From NCBI RefSeq assembly GCF_013177455.1, contig NZ_CP053660.1, positions 3,286,001 to 3,350,000 of the forward strand: a stretch of DNA of 64,000 bases, read 5' to 3'. This DNA is from Nocardioides marmotae (GTDB lineage: Bacteria; Actinomycetota; Actinomycetes; Propionibacteriales; Nocardioidaceae). Positions 51,381 through 58,917 of the stretch are shown one piece after another. A program made the translations under genes and the position numbers. The notes under the pieces are model-generated. The model made no database searches. It was not told the DNA's origin and was given only the letters and a program-made list of their open reading frames with translations. Each line of letters begins with the position of its first letter. Positions within the stretch are counted from its first letter, which is position 1.

Positions 51381-52159
51381 GACCCGGCAGGTTGCCGCCC
51401 GCGGGCCGGTTCACTCCCGGGCCGGTCCGCCGCGGTCATCCGGTCCCCGAGTGCGAGCGTGAGCTCCTCGACCTGGCGGCGGAGCGCGGTCAGCTCCGCG
51501 TGGAGGTCGTCGCGGTCCCCGGCGTCGTCGGCCCGGGCCTCGGCCGCCTCGTCGGCGACCGCCTGCACCAGCCAGCTCGCGAGCGTCGCGGTCACGGTGC
51601 CGAGCAGGGCGATGCCCGCGATCATCAGGCCGAAGCCGACCAGCCGACCGGTGTCGGTCACCGGGAAGCGGTCGCCGTAGCCGACGGTGGTCATCGTGGT
51701 GACGGCCCACCACAGCGCGTCGCCGAAGGAGGTGATGGTGGCCTCGGGCGCGCCGCGCTCGGCGTCGAGCACCGCAAGGGCCGCGACGAGCGCGAGCATC
51801 GAGGAGCCCGCGCCGACGTACGTCCCGACCCGGCCGCGCAGCGAGGCGCTCGCCGAGCGGTTCAGCACGCGGATCAGGACGAGCAGGCGCAGCAGGCGCA
51901 ACGGCCGGAGCAGCGGCAGGAGGAGGACCACGAGGTCGAACGCGTGCCGGCGGATCCACGCCCCACGGTCCGCGGCCTGGACCAGGCGCACCCCGTAGTC
52001 CAGCGCGAAGGCCGCCCACACCGCCCAGGCCACCCAGCTGCAGGCCCGCACCCATCCCCGCCCCAGGTCGGGGTCGAGCACCGGCCAGGCGTACGCGGCC
52101 AGGAACACCAGCGCCAGCACCACCAGCGGCCACTCCGAGCGCCGCTCCCACGTCGTCAT
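51377..52159 (-). CDS. Voltage-gated-type potassium channel
   Basis: Protein of 260 residues. Hydrophobic segments resemble S1-S4, with an Arg/Leu-rich S4-like region (LLRPLRLLRLLVLIRVL). A pore helix and the selectivity filter TMTTVGYGDRFPV (TVGYGD near residue 167) follow, then S6. The C-terminal part, with a DDLHAELTALRRQVEELTL stretch, is a predicted coiled coil for tetramerisation. It passes K+ across the membrane; gating is unknown. It is co-transcribed with the phosphatase, with a 4-base overlap. Confidence 0.9.
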   Translation of the reverse strand: MTTWERRSEWPLVVLALVFLAAYAWPVLDPDLGRGWVRACSWVAWAVWAAFALDYGVRLVQAADRGAWIRRHAFDLVVLLLPLLRPLRLLRLLVLIRVLNRSASASLRGRVGTYVGAGSSMLALVAALAVLDAERGAPEATITSFGDALWWAVTTMTTVGYGDRFPVTDTGRLVGFGLMIAGIALLGTVTATLASWLVQAVADEAAEARADDAGDRDDLHAELTALRRQVEELTLALGDRMTAADRPGSEPARGRQPAGS

Positions 52160-52231
52160 GGGCGCAGTCTCCCCGGACCGGCGACGCCGAACCGCTCCCC
52201 GACGCGGCCGTCCCGTGACAGGCTCGCCCCC

Positions 52232-53485
52232 GTGCCACCGACCCGCGCCCGAGCGGCGACCGCAGCGGCGTTCGCGACCCAGGGCCTGGTCTTCATCAGC
52301 CTGACGACGCGGCTGCCGGACTTCTCCGACCGGTGGGGCCTCTCGGAGGTGGCCCTGTCGGGGCTGCTGCTCCTGCTCGTCCTGGCCGCCGGGGTGGGCT
52401 CGGTCGTTGCTGAGCGGGTCGCGGCGCGGCACGACAGCGCGTGGCTGCTGCGCTTCGGGCTGCTCGTCATGACCCTCGCGCTGCCGACGCTGGTGCTGGC
52501 CGGGGACCGGGCGGTGTTCGTCGCGGGCATCGTCGGCTACGGCCTCGCGCTCGGGCTGGTCGACGCCGCGACGAACATGCAGGCCGTCGCGGTCGAGCGC
52601 GACTACGGCCGCCCGCTGCTGCCCTCGCTGCACGGGTGCTGGACCCTCGGCGGCCTGGTGGGCGCGGCGATCACGCTGGCGACCGCCACGCTGCCGCTCG
52701 GCGTGACCGCCGCGCTCGCGGTCGTCCCGCTGGTGGTCGCGGCGGCGCCGTACCTCCCGCGCGTGCACACCCCGCCGGACCCCGACGCCGTGCTCGAGGC
52801 CGCGGGCGTGCCGTGGCGGCCGATCGCGATGGTCGGGGCGGCGATGGTCGTCTTCTACATGGTCGACAGCGCCTCGGCCGCCTGGGGACCGCTCTACCTC
52901 GCGGACGTCGTGGACGCACCCGCGCGGCTCGTCGCCCTGGCGACGTTCCCCTACCTGCTGGCCAGCCTCGTGGTGCGGCTGGCCGGCGACCGGTTGGTGG
53001 CGACGTACGGCGCCGTGCCGGTGCTCCGCGTCGGTGCCGTGGTCGCGGCGCTGGCGCTCGGGGTGGTCGTGCTCGCGCCGACCTGGCCGGTCGCGGTCGC
53101 CGGCTTCACCCTGCTGGGCGCCGGCGTGGCGGTGATCGCCCCGCTGAGCTTCTCCGCGGCCGCCCGGATCGCCGGCGGCGACCAGGCCCGGGTGGACGCC
53201 GTGGTGGCGCGGTTCAACCAGTTCAACTACCTCGGCGGGCTGCTGGGCTCGGTGCTGACCGGGCTCGCGGGGGCGGGGTCGCTCCGGCTCGGCTTCGCGG
53301 TGCCGATGGTGCTGGTGCTGGCCCTGGTGCCGCTGGCGCGGACGTTCGCGGCGGTCGCGGTGCCGGCCGCCCCGGGCGGGCCCGGCGGACCCACGAGGCT
53401 CAGTGCACCCCCGCCATCAGCCTCTGGATCGGCTTCGTCGCGAGCAGCAGGAGCGCGCCGACGGCGATCGCGACCAGGCCGATGA
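52232..53485 (+). CDS. Major facilitator superfamily transporter
   Basis: Protein of 417 residues with about 12 transmembrane helices. VGYGLALGLVDAATNMQAV and LHGCWTLGGLVGAA are typical of YbjJ-like MFS carriers, often annotated as sugar or drug transporters without evidence. The substrate is unknown. The final 35 residues are basic and low-complexity and overlap the POT gene on the other strand by 86 bases, so the real end might differ if a frameshift existed. GTG 52232 follows a CAGGCT box by seven bases, a weak leaderless-type signal. Confidence 0.85.
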   Translation: MPPTRARAATAAAFATQGLVFISLTTRLPDFSDRWGLSEVALSGLLLLLVLAAGVGSVVAERVAARHDSAWLLRFGLLVMTLALPTLVLAGDRAVFVAGIVGYGLALGLVDAATNMQAVAVERDYGRPLLPSLHGCWTLGGLVGAAITLATATLPLGVTAALAVVPLVVAAAPYLPRVHTPPDPDAVLEAAGVPWRPIAMVGAAMVVFYMVDSASAAWGPLYLADVVDAPARLVALATFPYLLASLVVRLAGDRLVATYGAVPVLRVGAVVAALALGVVVLAPTWPVAVAGFTLLGAGVAVIAPLSFSAAARIAGGDQARVDAVVARFNQFNYLGGLLGSVLTGLAGAGSLRLGFAVPMVLVLALVPLARTFAAVAVPAAPGGPGGPTRLSAPPPSASGSASSRAAGARRRRSRPGR

Positions 53486-54875
53486 TGAGGAAGTAGCCGC
53501 CCTCGTCGTCGGGGTCGTAGAACTCCCCCAGCCGGCCGGCCATCGTCGTGCCGAGGGAGACCGACAGGAAGTACAGCGCGACCATCTGCGTGCGGAACTG
53601 GCGCGGCGCGAGCTTGGTCGACAGCGAGAGGCCCACCGGTGAGATGAGCAGCTCGGCGATCGTGAAGACCAACAGGATGCCCACCAGCGCGAGGAGCGGC
53701 ACCGAGTTGACCCCCTCCGGCGTGAGCAGGAACAACAGGAACGCCACGCCCATCGTGATGGTGCCGAGACCGAACTTCACCGGCGTCGACGGCTGCCGCG
53801 GGCCGAGCTTGGTCCACAGCGCCGCGAACGCGCCCGCCAGCGCGATGATGAAGACCGGGTTGATCGACTGCACCCAGGAGACCGGCATCTCCCAGCCGAA
53901 CAGGTCGCGGTTCAACCGCTCGTCGGAGTAGATCGTCACCACGGTGAACTGCTGCTGGTAGAGCGACCAGAAGACCGCGTTGACCACGAAGAGCGGCACG
54001 AAGGACCAGACCCGGCTCCGCTCGGTCGCGTCGACGTGGCTGCTGGTGAGGATCACGACGAAGTACGCCAGCGCCGCGGCCAGCGTGATGCCCACGACCC
54101 AGTCGGCGAGGTTGTCGATGGTCAGCAGGCCGGTCACCGCCAGGAGCACCACCACCACGAGCACGGCGACCGCCGCGCCGGCGTACCGGACCGCGAGCGA
54201 GCGCGGCAGCGGGTTGGGCACGACGCGCGACTCGGCCGGCAGCCGGCGACGTCCCGCGGCGTACTGCGCCAGGCCGGCGGCCATGCCGACGGCGGCGAGG
54301 CCGAAGCCCCAGTGGAAGCCGGCCTCCTTCTGGAGCACGCCGGTGAGCAGCGGGCCGACGAGCGCGCCGATGTTGATGCCCATGTAGAACAGCGAGAAGC
54401 CGGCGTCGCGCCGCTCGTCGCCTATGGCGTAGAGCGAGCCGACGATGCTGGTGGCCGTGGCCTTGACCCCGCCGCTGCCCAGCGCGATGAGCACGCAGCC
54501 GACGGCGACGCCGGCGAAGCCGGGCACCACCGCGAGCGCGATGTGGCCGACCATGACCACGACCGCTGACCCGAAGAGCGTCCGCTCGGGGCCGACGACC
54601 CGGTCGGCCAGCCAGGCGCCGAGGATCGTGGAGAGGTAGACCGAGCCGCCGTACGCGCCGACGATGCCGGTCGCGGTGCCCTGGTCCATGCCCAGGCCGC
54701 CGTCGGTGGCGGAGTAGTACAGGTAGATCAGCAGGATGCCCTGCATGCCGTAGAAGCTGAACCGCTCCCACAGCTCGACGCCGAACAGGTTGGCCAGCGC
54801 CCGCGGCTGCCCCAGGAAGCCCCGGTCGTCGTCCCGCGACCTGGTCTCGGGTGTGGGGGAAGCTCCAGGAGTCAC
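53400..54875 (-). CDS. POT/PTR family proton-dependent oligopeptide transporter
   Basis: Protein of about 491 residues with 12-14 transmembrane helices. FGVELWERFSFYGMQGILLIYLYYS is the N-terminal ExxERFxYY-type signature of POT proteins (longest quoted block kept short here: ELWERFSFYGMQ). FSLFYMGINIGALVGPLLT is the second PTR2 signature. It imports di- and tripeptides with protons. The start is uncertain: GTG 54875 abuts a perfect hairpin and lacks a ribosome binding site, and a start at 54941 is possible. Its 3' end overlaps the MFS gene. Confidence 0.88.
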   Translation of the reverse strand: MTPGASPTPETRSRDDDRGFLGQPRALANLFGVELWERFSFYGMQGILLIYLYYSATDGGLGMDQGTATGIVGAYGGSVYLSTILGAWLADRVVGPERTLFGSAVVVMVGHIALAVVPGFAGVAVGCVLIALGSGGVKATATSIVGSLYAIGDERRDAGFSLFYMGINIGALVGPLLTGVLQKEAGFHWGFGLAAVGMAAGLAQYAAGRRRLPAESRVVPNPLPRSLAVRYAGAAVAVLVVVVLLAVTGLLTIDNLADWVVGITLAAALAYFVVILTSSHVDATERSRVWSFVPLFVVNAVFWSLYQQQFTVVTIYSDERLNRDLFGWEMPVSWVQSINPVFIIALAGAFAALWTKLGPRQPSTPVKFGLGTITMGVAFLLFLLTPEGVNSVPLLALVGILLVFTIAELLISPVGLSLSTKLAPRQFRTQMVALYFLSVSLGTTMAGRLGEFYDPDDEGGYFLIIGLVAIAVGALLLLATKPIQRLMAGVH

Positions 54876-54902
54876 GGCAGGTCCGGTGCCCCGGACCTGC
54901 CG
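54875..54902. terminator. Perfect 12-bp hairpin at the POT transporter start
   Basis: CGGCAGGTCCGG pairs exactly with its complement around a 4-base loop. It lies 95 bases after the leftward MaoC gene stop and touches the proposed POT start codon, so it may terminate the MaoC transcript or control POT translation. Confidence 0.55.
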
Positions 54903-54996
54903 CCGACACTCTTGAGCCCTAGGCCACGGGCCGTTGGTCACGGGTGCTGCTCACGGGGTGCTGCTCGCGGGCGGCCACCCCGTGAGCGCGGGCGCC

Positions 54997-55533
54997 TCAC
55001 TCGGCGGCGTCGGCCCCCGGCCAGTTCTTGTCCCGCTGCGGCACCGGGCGGCCGGGCTGCTCGCCGCCCCGCGCCTCGAGGTAGTTGTTCTTCGGCACCA
55101 TCACCTTGCGGCGGAAGATGCACACGACCTTGCCGTCCTGGTTGTAGCCGATGGTCTCGACGTGGACCACGCCGCGGTCGTCCTTGGACGTCGACTCCCA
55201 CTTGTCGAGCACGCGGGTCTCGCCGTAGAGCGTGTCCCCGTGGAAGGTCGGCGCCACGTGGCGCAGCGACTCGATCTCGAGGTTGGCGATCGCCTTGCCG
55301 GAGATGTCGGGCACCGACATGCCCAGCAGGATCGAGTAGACGTAGTTGCCGACCACGACGTTCTTGCCGAACTGGGTGGTCTCCTCGGCGTAGTTGCTGT
55401 CGAGGTGGAGCGGGTGGTGGTTCATCGTCAGCAGGCAGAACATGTGGTCGTCGAACTCGGTGACCGTCTTGCCGGGCCAGTGCTTGTACGTCGCACCGAC
55501 CTCGAACTCCTCATAGCTGCGACCGAACTGCAC
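54997..55533 (-). CDS. MaoC-family (R)-hydratase/dehydratase
   Basis: Protein of 178 residues with a hot-dog fold. FEVGATYKHWPGKTVTE, the MNHHPLHLDSNYA helix with its catalytic-type residues and VVGNYVYSILLGMSV match the MaoC dehydratase group seen beside acyl-CoA dehydrogenases and citrate-lyase-like genes (Rv2499c type, as recalled). Probably hydrates an enoyl-CoA in branched-chain or mesaconyl metabolism. GTG 55533 is selected because AGAGGAG lies five bases upstream; an upstream frame is open to 55578. Confidence 0.87.
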   Translation of the reverse strand: MQFGRSYEEFEVGATYKHWPGKTVTEFDDHMFCLLTMNHHPLHLDSNYAEETTQFGKNVVVGNYVYSILLGMSVPDISGKAIANLEIESLRHVAPTFHGDTLYGETRVLDKWESTSKDDRGVVHVETIGYNQDGKVVCIFRRKVMVPKNNYLEARGGEQPGRPVPQRDKNWPGADAAE

Positions 55534-55642
55534 CGGGACTCCTCTGCTGGGTACGACGACGGGGACGGACCCCGACATCCTGCCCGGGTGCCCGTCCCCG
55601 CGTCACGGGTGCGTCGCGTGGGTTACCTCACGGTAGGTCCGC

Positions 55643-55822
55643 TCACGCCCCGCCACCGCCGGCCTTGCGCCGGTGCATCTTCGGAGCGCCGCCGACCACC
55701 TCGGGGCCGTGCGCCTTCTCCTTCGCCGGTCGGTCCCGCGGGACCCCCGGGTCGTTGGCCTGCTTGCGGTCCAACGCCGCCTTCATCCGTGCCTTGAGGT
55801 CGTCGTTGCCGTGGGTCGCCAT
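55643..55822 (-). CDS. DUF5302-like small basic protein
   Basis: Protein of 59 residues: an acidic/basic N-terminal helix (DDLKARMKAALDRKQ), then GPEVVGGAPKMHRRKAGGGGA at the end. This closing motif is the hallmark of the DUF5302 family in actinobacteria. It has no known function and no cysteines. ATG 55822 is the consensus start. It is monocistronic and leftward. Confidence 0.8.
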   Translation of the reverse strand: MATHGNDDLKARMKAALDRKQANDPGVPRDRPAKEKAHGPEVVGGAPKMHRRKAGGGGA

Positions 55823-55899
55823 GCGGTCCTCCCGAGGTCGGTTCGGACACCCAGCGTCCCAGGACCGCGGCGGGTGTGTCGACGGGTTAACGCGAACTC

Positions 55900-55949
55900 G
55901 GGTCGTGTGCCCCGCGACGCGGGCGCGCGCGTCCTCGGGCACACGACCC
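55900..55949. terminator. Hairpin with 13-bp perfect arms
   Basis: GGGTCGTGTGCCC pairs perfectly with its complement across a 24-base GC-rich loop that has its own CGCG dyads. It lies between the leftward 48-residue gene and the DUF5302 gene. It probably terminates the upstream transcript. Confidence 0.55.
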
Positions 55950-56063
55950 CGCAGGAGGCGGCCGGAGGCGGGTACGCCGCGCGGTCGGGGCCGGAGGCCC
56001 CGCCGTCACCACCGCGCCCGGCGCGGGCGGGACCCCGTCCCCCAGGCCGCAGTCGGCTCACCG

Positions 56064-56110
56064 GGTTTCGACACGCTCAGGCCTTGGCGGCCTTCGCTGC
56101 TCAACCAGCG
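56064..56110. repeat. REP-like dispersed repeat
   Basis: The reverse strand reads TGGTTGAGCAGCGAAGG, then an internal GGCC..GGCC dyad, then GAGCGTGTCGAAACC. I recall this pattern (a gene-flanking TGGTYGAGCAGCG...CGAAACC element) as dispersed and abundant in Nocardioidaceae intergenic DNA. Only one copy is in this window, so its repetitive nature is from memory. Confidence 0.45.
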
Positions 56111-56124
56111 GGGGCGCCGGGTGG

Positions 56125-56271
56125 TCAGGTGGCCATGAACAGGATCATCTCGCGCTCGTACTCGCGGCCGGGGTGCTCCGCGGCGAGGTGGGCCTGCGCC
56201 TTCTCGACCAGCTCGTCCTCGTCGGCGCCCTTGACGACCTCGCCGCAGGGGCAGGTGAGTCGTGTCTTCAT
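56125..56271 (-). CDS. DUF1059-like small protein
   Basis: Protein of 48 residues. It has an N-terminal CPCGEVVKG motif, then helical DEDELVEKAQAHLAAEHPG, matching the small DUF1059-type proteins with a CxCG ligand set and an HLxxxH-like helix. It has no known function. Its ATG overlaps the upstream sulfotransferase-like stop by 4 bases, so it is the last gene of that transcript. Confidence 0.7.
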   Translation of the reverse strand: MKTRLTCPCGEVVKGADEDELVEKAQAHLAAEHPGREYEREMILFMAT

Positions 56272-57296
56272 GCCCGCACGGTAGTGCCTGGGTCCCCGGC
56301 GCGGCGGCGGTCCGCACGCTGGACGGTGAGGCCGGCGAGCACGTCGACCGCGGCGGCGAGCCGCTCCTCGGCCGGCAGATCCGCGGGGTCGATGCCCGCG
56401 ACGGCGACCGGCTCGAGGTCGGCGAGGTCGCCGACCACGCGGGTGCCGGCGGCCGCCACCCGCTTCACGACCTCCGCCGACCGCTCGACCAGCCAGGGGG
56501 GCGGGGCGAAGCCGATGGCCGCGCCGCCGCGGCCGGCCATCACCCGCTTGGCCAGGCCGAACTTCACGAGCGTGTGGTAGTCCGCCGCGGACAGCTCCGC
56601 GGCCTCGAGGCGGCGGTTGAGGTCGAGCAGGACCAGTGCCGAGGCGGCGTCGAGGGAGGTGTTCGCGGGGCTGACCGGCTCCGCGCCGTCCCCGTCGATC
56701 CCGGCCGCGCGGCAGAACCGCTCCCACAGCAGCCCCGAGGGCGCGCCGGGCGGCGGCACGGTCACCACGGTGGTGCGCCCGGGGCCGACGACCGCCGCCC
56801 AGTTGCCGACGATCCGGCCCATCCCCTGCTGGCGCCAGAAGGCGCGGGCGGGCCGCCGCTTCCCGGCCAGCCCGGCGACGTACGCCGCCCAGTCGGTGGT
56901 GCCGCCGTTCTGCAGGCTCTCCTGCCACATCGCCGGCACGCCGCGACCGAGGTCGCGCAGGGTCAGCACGACCTCGACGGGCGTGTCGCCGAAGGAGGAG
57001 ACGACCTCGGCGACCTTCGCGGGCGGGGCGGGGCCGAGGAACTCCATGCTGACCACCACGACCCCGTCGTACGCCGCCGCCTCGGCCACCAGCGAGGCCC
57101 ACCGGCCGCGGGCGGCCGGGCCGGCCTGCTTGCGCTCGAGCACGTCGGAGACCGCGAGCACCTGGTCGCGCCACGTCCCGCCGGGGAAGAGCACCCCCCG
57201 CTCGCGCAGCAGGGCGCGGTTGGCCCCGAGCCGCTGCTGGAGGTAGGAGGTGCCGGACTTCATCAGCCCCACGTGCAGGACCACCCGGCTCGCCAC
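56268..57296 (-). CDS. Sulfotransferase-like protein, copy 1
   Basis: Protein of 342 residues. HVGLMKSGTSYLQ (8-20) is a 5'-phosphosulfate-binding loop as in PAPS-dependent sulfotransferases. LRDLGRGVPAMWQESL near residue 112 is the paralogue-specific block shared with the second copy. A 3'-phosphate-binding Arg/Ser set cannot be confirmed, so activity is inferred. It probably acts in the cytoplasm on a glycan, lipid or other small acceptor. The GTG start is preceded by TACGGT (57303-57308) at six bases, a leaderless signal. It overlaps the 48-residue gene. Confidence 0.75.
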   Translation of the reverse strand: MASRVVLHVGLMKSGTSYLQQRLGANRALLRERGVLFPGGTWRDQVLAVSDVLERKQAGPAARGRWASLVAEAAAYDGVVVVSMEFLGPAPPAKVAEVVSSFGDTPVEVVLTLRDLGRGVPAMWQESLQNGGTTDWAAYVAGLAGKRRPARAFWRQQGMGRIVGNWAAVVGPGRTTVVTVPPPGAPSGLLWERFCRAAGIDGDGAEPVSPANTSLDAASALVLLDLNRRLEAAELSAADYHTLVKFGLAKRVMAGRGGAAIGFAPPPWLVERSAEVVKRVAAAGTRVVGDLADLEPVAVAGIDPADLPAEERLAAAVDVLAGLTVQRADRRRAGDPGTTVRA

Positions 57297-57381
57297 GGCC
57301 CCACCGTAGTCAGCGGGAGCCTCGTCGTGGCGGACCGGGTGGTCCTGGGGCGTGCGGGCCGTGCGGGGAGCGGTGGTGCGC

Positions 57382-58581
57382 TCAGCCCTTGAGCTTGTAC
57401 TCCTTGAGGAGCGAGCGGCCGATGATCATCTTCTGGATGTCGGAGGTGCCCTCGCCGATCAGCATGAACGCGGCCTCGCGGTAGAGCCGCTCGATCTCGT
57501 ACTCCTTGGAGTAGCCGTAGCCGCCGTGGATGCGGAAGGAGTCCTGGACGACCTCGTTGCAGTACTCCGCGGCGAGCATCTTGGCCATGCCGGCCTCGAC
57601 GTCCATCCGCTTGCCGGAGTCCTTGAGCCGCGCGGCCTTGACCATCATCGCGTGGGAGGCCTCGACCTTGGTCGCCATCTCCGCGAGGCGGAACAGGATC
57701 GCCTGGTGGTCGGCGATCTGCTTGCCGAAGGTCTCGCGCTGCTGGGCGTAGGCGATGGCCAGCTCGAAGGCGCGCAGCGCGATGCCGCAGGCGCGGGCGG
57801 CGACGTTGACGCGGCCGACCTCGACGCCGTCCATCATCTGGTAGAAGCCCTTGCCGGTCTCCCCGCCCAGGACCTGCTCGGCCGAGACCTGGTGGCCCTC
57901 GAAGACCGCCTCGGTGGTGTCGACGCCCTTGTAGCCCATCTTGTCGATCTTGCCCGGGATGGTCAGCCCCGGCGCGGTCTCGCCGAACCCGGACTCCTTC
58001 TCCACCAGGAAGGTCGTCATGTTCTTGTAGACCGAGTCCGCACCCTCGTCGGTCTTGACCAGCACCGCGATCAGGTTCGACGTGCCGCCGTTGGTCAGCC
58101 ACATCTTCTGGCCGTCGATCGTGTAGCCGCCCTGGTCGTTCTTGACGGCCTTGGTCTTGATCGCCGAGACGTCCGAGCCCAGGCCCGGCTCCGACATCGA
58201 GAACGACCCCCGGATCTCGCCGGTGGCCATCTTCGGCAGGTACTTCTTCTTCTGCTCCTCGGTGCCGTGCTTCATCAGCATGTAGGCCACGATGAAGTGG
58301 GTGTTGATGACACCCGAGACGCTCATCCAGCCCCGCGCGATCTCCTCCACGCACAAGGCGTAGGTCAGCAGCGACTCACCCAGCCCGTCGTACTCCTCGG
58401 GGATCATCAGCCCGAAGATGCCGAGCTCCTTCAGCCCGTCGACGATCTCCTGCGGGTACTCGTCGGCGTGCTCCAGCTCGGTCGCGACCGGCAGGATCTT
58501 CTCGTCGACGAAGGTGCGGACCGCCTTGATGATCTCGGTCTGCTCCTCGGTGAGACCCTCGGTCTCGCACAGGCGGCCCAT
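57382..58581 (-). CDS. Acyl-CoA dehydrogenase
   Basis: Protein of 399 residues with the complete fold. FSMSEPGLGSDVSAIKT is the FAD/substrate signature, RVNVAARACGIA and QRETFGKQIADHQAI follow, and the C-terminal block RIHGGYGYSKEYEIERLYR plus IGEGTSDIQ is the second signature. These enzymes oxidise acyl-CoA thioesters using electron-transferring flavoprotein. The chain-length preference is unclear. AGGAG precedes the ATG. Separated from the MaoC gene by the sulfotransferase unit. Confidence 0.93.
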   Translation of the reverse strand: MGRLCETEGLTEEQTEIIKAVRTFVDEKILPVATELEHADEYPQEIVDGLKELGIFGLMIPEEYDGLGESLLTYALCVEEIARGWMSVSGVINTHFIVAYMLMKHGTEEQKKKYLPKMATGEIRGSFSMSEPGLGSDVSAIKTKAVKNDQGGYTIDGQKMWLTNGGTSNLIAVLVKTDEGADSVYKNMTTFLVEKESGFGETAPGLTIPGKIDKMGYKGVDTTEAVFEGHQVSAEQVLGGETGKGFYQMMDGVEVGRVNVAARACGIALRAFELAIAYAQQRETFGKQIADHQAILFRLAEMATKVEASHAMMVKAARLKDSGKRMDVEAGMAKMLAAEYCNEVVQDSFRIHGGYGYSKEYEIERLYREAAFMLIGEGTSDIQKMIIGRSLLKEYKLKG

Positions 58582-58698
58582 GGACTGCTCCTCGTTGGTG
58601 AAGGGGTGGCGCGGAAGGGTGGGACGTACGACGGGCGATGCGTCGGCGAGGTTACCGCCCGGTAGTCAACCGCGGGTATGCCCCGGCTCACACCTCGG

Positions 58699-58917
58699 TC
58701 AGCGGGCGCCGAGCTGGCGCAGGCGGTGCTCGAGCGGCCCGACGAGGGACTGCTCGAGCTCGGCGACGATCGCGGTGAGCGGCGCCTCGAGCGCGGCGTT
58801 CTCGGCCACGGCCTCGGCGAGGTCGTCGATCCGCCGCTCCAGGACGAGCACCTCCTCGACGCCGGTGCCCGCGGCGACGCGCCGCAGCAGGCCGGAGGAG
58901 CCGGGCAGCCGCCTCAC
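58699..58917 (-). CDS. Small helical/coiled-coil protein at the end of the envelope operon
   Basis: Protein of 72 residues with a predicted coiled coil (VEEVLVLERRIDDLAEAVAENAAL region, then IVAELEQSLVGPLEHRLRQL). It has no cysteine or membrane segment. GTG 58917 overlaps the sulfotransferase-like stop by 4 bases. It may bind the coiled-coil tail of that protein, which ends in similar heptads. The family is not recognised. Confidence 0.55.
   Translation of the reverse strand: MRRLPGSSGLLRRVAAGTGVEEVLVLERRIDDLAEAVAENAALEAPLTAIVAELEQSLVGPLEHRLRQLGAR

Larger units (their letters stand above)
55823..56124. other. Intergenic region with terminator hairpin and dispersed repeat
   Basis: This 302-base gap holds no convincing gene. 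It contains a 13-bp-arm hairpin (55900-55949), GC-rich filler and a repeat-like segment (56064-56110). The start region of the DUF5302 gene on the minus strand lies at its left end. Confidence 0.6.
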
